A stretch of DNA of 16,003 nucleotides, from positions 1 to 16,003 of the forward strand of contig JANNHP010000021.1 in NCBI GenBank assembly GCA_031404455.1, read 5' to 3'. Shown piece by piece: positions 13,757 to 16,003 of the stretch; the first letter of the stretch is position 1; each line of letters begins with the position of its first letter. The stretch is from JANNHP01 sp031404455. GTDB taxonomy: Bacteria > Planctomycetota > JAJSAM01 > JAJVHW01. Both the position numbers and the translations under genes were made by a program. The notes beneath the pieces are model-generated. The model saw only the letters and a list, made by a program, of their open reading frames with translations, ran no database searches and was not told the DNA's origin.

Positions 13757-15789
13757 AGAAGCCGCTCCTCTTCGTCCTCGCGGCCGCGCTGTCGCTCGCC
13801 GCCGCCGCCGCGGCGTCGTTCCGCGTCGCAGCCGAGGAACCGCACCACCACGGCTCCGAGGTCCCGCCGCACGGACGCTGGAACCGCGAGACGGTGGACC
13901 TCTTCGCTCTCCTGCCCGTGCAGGACGGCGGCCGGGTGAAGCCGCTCCACTCGTTCGCCGGCTTCACCCTGCTCGCCCTGAACGGCATGCGCAGCGTGAA
14001 GACGCCCGCCGGGGACAAGATCGAGCCGACCGAGTGGCTCATGGACTGCCTCTTCTTCCCGGAGCAGGCCGTCGACTACGACTGCTTCGTCGTGCAGACC
14101 GACGAGGTCATCGACGCCGCCGGCCTCGCGCACGAGGGCAAGAAGCGCCGCGACCGCTACAGCTACCGGTTCCTCGGAGCCGCCCGCCCGAAGATCTTCG
14201 AGCTCGCGTCGCGCTACCAGGAGATCGACGCGAAGGAGCGCACGCCGGTCCAGGGTCAGCTCGTCAACCTCGCCCACAACATGATGCAGTTCGAGGCGGT
14301 GGCCGGCTTCCTCTCGTTCCTCGGCGGCGCGCCCGAGGCGTCGATCTCGCCCGCGATCGAGAAGGTGTTCGGCAAGGACGCGCACCCGACGCTCGCCGAC
14401 CTCGTCGATCACGCCGCGGAACTGCGGCCGATGCTCGGTGCAGGAGACGATCCCCACGGCGGGATGGGCGCGGGGATGGGCGACGCCGCGCTCGCGGGCT
14501 ACGTCGAGGAGGTCGTCGCGTCCTCGCGCGGCATGTCGATCTTTCCGCCCACGGCCGCAGGTGCGGATCAAGCGGACCACGCGGGGCACGCGCACGCCAA
14601 GGGCGGCGACGACCACGCCGAGTGGCTCTCGCCGTCGGAGCTCGCGATGCGCACGCTCTTCCGCGGCGAGCGGATGCCGGAGCAGGCCGCGGCGCTGCGC
14701 GACCTCGAGGCCATGTACGCCGTGCGCGGCGACGCGATGGCGTTCCACGACAAGGCGGTCTCCTACCGCGACAGGGTCGTCGATCTCGCCGAGGCGCGCG
14801 GCGAGTACTCGAAGGTGCCGCTCGAGGTGACCTTCTACAAGGCGCAGTTCTTCTTCTACGCGCAGATCGTCTTCGTCTTCGCGTTCCTGTTCGCGGCCGT
14901 CTCGTGGATCAAGCCGACGAAGGCGCTCCCTCGCCTCACGACCGGCGCGGTCGTCGTCGCGAACCTCCTCTTGATCGCGGGCATCACGATGCGCTGCATC
15001 ATCCGCTCGCGGCCGCCGGTCTCGACCCTGTACGAGACGATCCTCTTCATCACCGCCGTCGCCGTCATCGTGTCGATGGTCACGGAGTACATCAACCGCC
15101 AGGGCATCGCGCTGACGCTCGCGACGGTGCTCGGCTCCGCGGGCATGTTCCTCGCCGACCGCTACGAGATGCAGGAGCGGATCGACACCATGCCGTCGCT
15201 CGTGGCGGTGCTCGACACCAACTTCTGGCTCGCGACGCACGTGACGACCGTGACGATCGGGTACAGCGCGGGGCTCCTCGCCGGAGCGATCGGGCACGTG
15301 TACGTGCTCGGCAAGGTGTTCGGCCTGAAGAAGGGCGACACGGCCTTCTACAAGACCCTGACCTCGATGACGTACGGCACGCTCTGCTTCGGCCTGCTCT
15401 TCTCGGTGGTCGGCACGGTGCTCGGCGGCATCTGGGCGAACGACTCCTGGGGCCGGTTCTGGGGCTGGGACCCGAAGGAGAACGGCGCCCTCGCGATCGT
15501 GCTCTGGGAACTGATCGTGCTGCACGCGCGCATGGGCGGCTTCATCCGCGACTTCGGGGTGGCGATGGCGTCGATCTTCGGCGCGGCCGTGGTGGCGGCG
15601 TCGTGGTGGGGCGTCAACCTGCTCGGCGTCGGCCTCCACAGCTACGGGTTCACGAGCGGCATCCTCATGACCTTGCTCGGCTACTTCGTGTTCGAGGGGC
15701 TGATCCTCGGCGCGGGCGGCATCTACCATCTCGTCTCCGCGCGCGCGATCCCGACGGCCGGGGAGCCGCCGCCGCTGCCGCGTACCTGA
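13753..15789 (+). CDS. ccsA: CcsA/ResC-family haem lyase with long N-terminal extension
   Basis: A 678-aa protein, GTG start at 13753 (GGAGG at 13743-13747), overlapping the resB stop by 4 nt. An N-terminal hydrophobic signal or anchor segment precedes a roughly 330-aa extension containing F-A-L-L-P-V-Q-D-G-G-R-V-K-P-L-H-S-F-A, as in extended planctomycete CcsA proteins. The extension carries a His cluster (H276, H279, H281, H288) and an early H-H-H. TM helices start at about 361. The haem-handling tryptophan-rich motif is W561-A-N-D-S-W-G-R-F-W-G-W-D573-P-K-E-N-G-A. Conserved external histidines can be proposed at H496 and H629. CcsA with ResB moves and ligates haem to apocytochrome c. The E-T-W usual after W-D-P-K is E-N-G here. 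Confidence 0.94.
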   Translation: MKKPLLFVLAAALSLAAAAAASFRVAAEEPHHHGSEVPPHGRWNRETVDLFALLPVQDGGRVKPLHSFAGFTLLALNGMRSVKTPAGDKIEPTEWLMDCLFFPEQAVDYDCFVVQTDEVIDAAGLAHEGKKRRDRYSYRFLGAARPKIFELASRYQEIDAKERTPVQGQLVNLAHNMMQFEAVAGFLSFLGGAPEASISPAIEKVFGKDAHPTLADLVDHAAELRPMLGAGDDPHGGMGAGMGDAALAGYVEEVVASSRGMSIFPPTAAGADQADHAGHAHAKGGDDHAEWLSPSELAMRTLFRGERMPEQAAALRDLEAMYAVRGDAMAFHDKAVSYRDRVVDLAEARGEYSKVPLEVTFYKAQFFFYAQIVFVFAFLFAAVSWIKPTKALPRLTTGAVVVANLLLIAGITMRCIIRSRPPVSTLYETILFITAVAVIVSMVTEYINRQGIALTLATVLGSAGMFLADRYEMQERIDTMPSLVAVLDTNFWLATHVTTVTIGYSAGLLAGAIGHVYVLGKVFGLKKGDTAFYKTLTSMTYGTLCFGLLFSVVGTVLGGIWANDSWGRFWGWDPKENGALAIVLWELIVLHARMGGFIRDFGVAMASIFGAAVVAASWWGVNLLGVGLHSYGFTSGILMTLLGYFVFEGLILGAGGIYHLVSARAIPTAGEPPPLPRT

Positions 15790-15809
15790 ACGTCTCCCGG
15801 AGGTGTGCC

Positions 15810-16003
15810 ATGACTTCGCTGACCCCCCTGCAACTCGAGCCGTACCGCAAGGCGATCACCGCGAGGATCTGCACCCTCTGCAACGACCGCGACGGCCACG
15901 GGGGCTGCGCGCGTCCGGCAGCGGACCCGTGCGCGCTGAACTCGCACCTCGACCTCATCGTCGACTCGATCCTCGGCGTCGGCGAGAGCCCCGAGGTCGC
16001 CCC
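15810..16003 (+). CDS. Second Cys-rich protein, paralogue of 8511-8894 (cut by the window end)
   Basis: ATG at 15810 with GGAGG at 15799-15803 placed 6 nt upstream, 20 bp after ccsA. The frame is open to the window edge (64 complete codons). It contains module A of the same family: P11-Y-R-K-A, C21-x2-C24-x8-C33-x7-C41-A-L, H46, then a helix and V-G-E-S-P-E-V-A-P. Over 57 gap-free columns it is identical to the 8511-8894 product at 29 positions, including all four cysteines. A second module should follow beyond the window. Its position makes it part of the lipoprotein-resB-ccsA operon. No signal peptide is visible. Function is not established; metal or Fe-S binding is inferred from the cysteine spacing. 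Confidence 0.85.
   Translation, partial: MTSLTPLQLEPYRKAITARICTLCNDRDGHGGCARPAADPCALNSHLDLIVDSILGVGESPEVA

Noticed and set aside
13594..15729. Long open frame (711 codons) on the minus strand opposite ccsA
   Set aside because: Its product is an Arg/His/Asp/Glu-rich low-complexity string typical of the antisense frame of a GC-rich gene, and it lies fully over the well-supported CcsA and ResB reading frames.

Overview
The window is very GC-rich, densely coded bacterial DNA. It looks like a chromosomal segment of a planctomycete-like (Planctomycetota or allied) diderm. That placement is an inference from several things: strong G/C bias at third codon positions, many secreted proteins and lipoproteins, a HEAT-repeat protein with a W-x2-WW tail segment, a CAP protein, and a system II cytochrome c maturation pair whose CcsA carries a long N-terminal extension. 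No rRNA, tRNA, CRISPR array or complete insertion sequence was seen.

Layout. 54-824 encodes a secreted HEAT-repeat protein. It is followed by a small repeat patch (833-985) and the transporter gene cstA (1035-2684). Four minus-strand genes then run back toward cstA: trpS (6065-5061), two secreted proteins of unknown function (4986-4603 and 4553-3600), and a lipoprotein that resembles the N0/N1 domains of secretins but has no barrel (3494-2685). Its stop codon abuts that of cstA. On the plus strand, 6173-7618 is an exported TPR protein with an HExxH zincin-like motif. It converges on miaE (8363-7782) across a 26-bp inverted repeat.

Iron cluster. Divergent from miaE lie a cysteine-rich protein with two tandem four-cysteine modules (8511-8894), a Bfd-type [2Fe-2S] ferredoxin (9088-9309) and a bacterioferritin (9362-9832). 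Two strong palindromes lie in the leaders: a GTGA-N6-TCAC palindrome of CRP/FNR geometry between miaE and the Cys-rich gene, and an 8+1+8 palindrome upstream of bfd. MiaE, Bfd and Bfr are all iron proteins, so the group reads as an iron/oxygen handling cluster. The bacterioferritin keeps the haem methionine but has Ala at the position of ferroxidase ligand His130.

Cytochrome c cluster. After a minus-strand CAP-domain protein (11189-9972), a plus-strand operon encodes a lipoprotein made of two copies of one domain (11446-12567), ResB/Ccs1 (12584-13756), an extended CcsA/ResC (13753-15789, overlapping resB by GTGA) and the start of a second Cys-rich gene (15810 to the window edge). That last gene is 29/57 identical, without gaps, to the Cys-rich protein of the iron cluster. 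This small family, duplicated between an iron-storage locus and a cytochrome c (haem attachment) operon, is the most promising undescribed element in the window.
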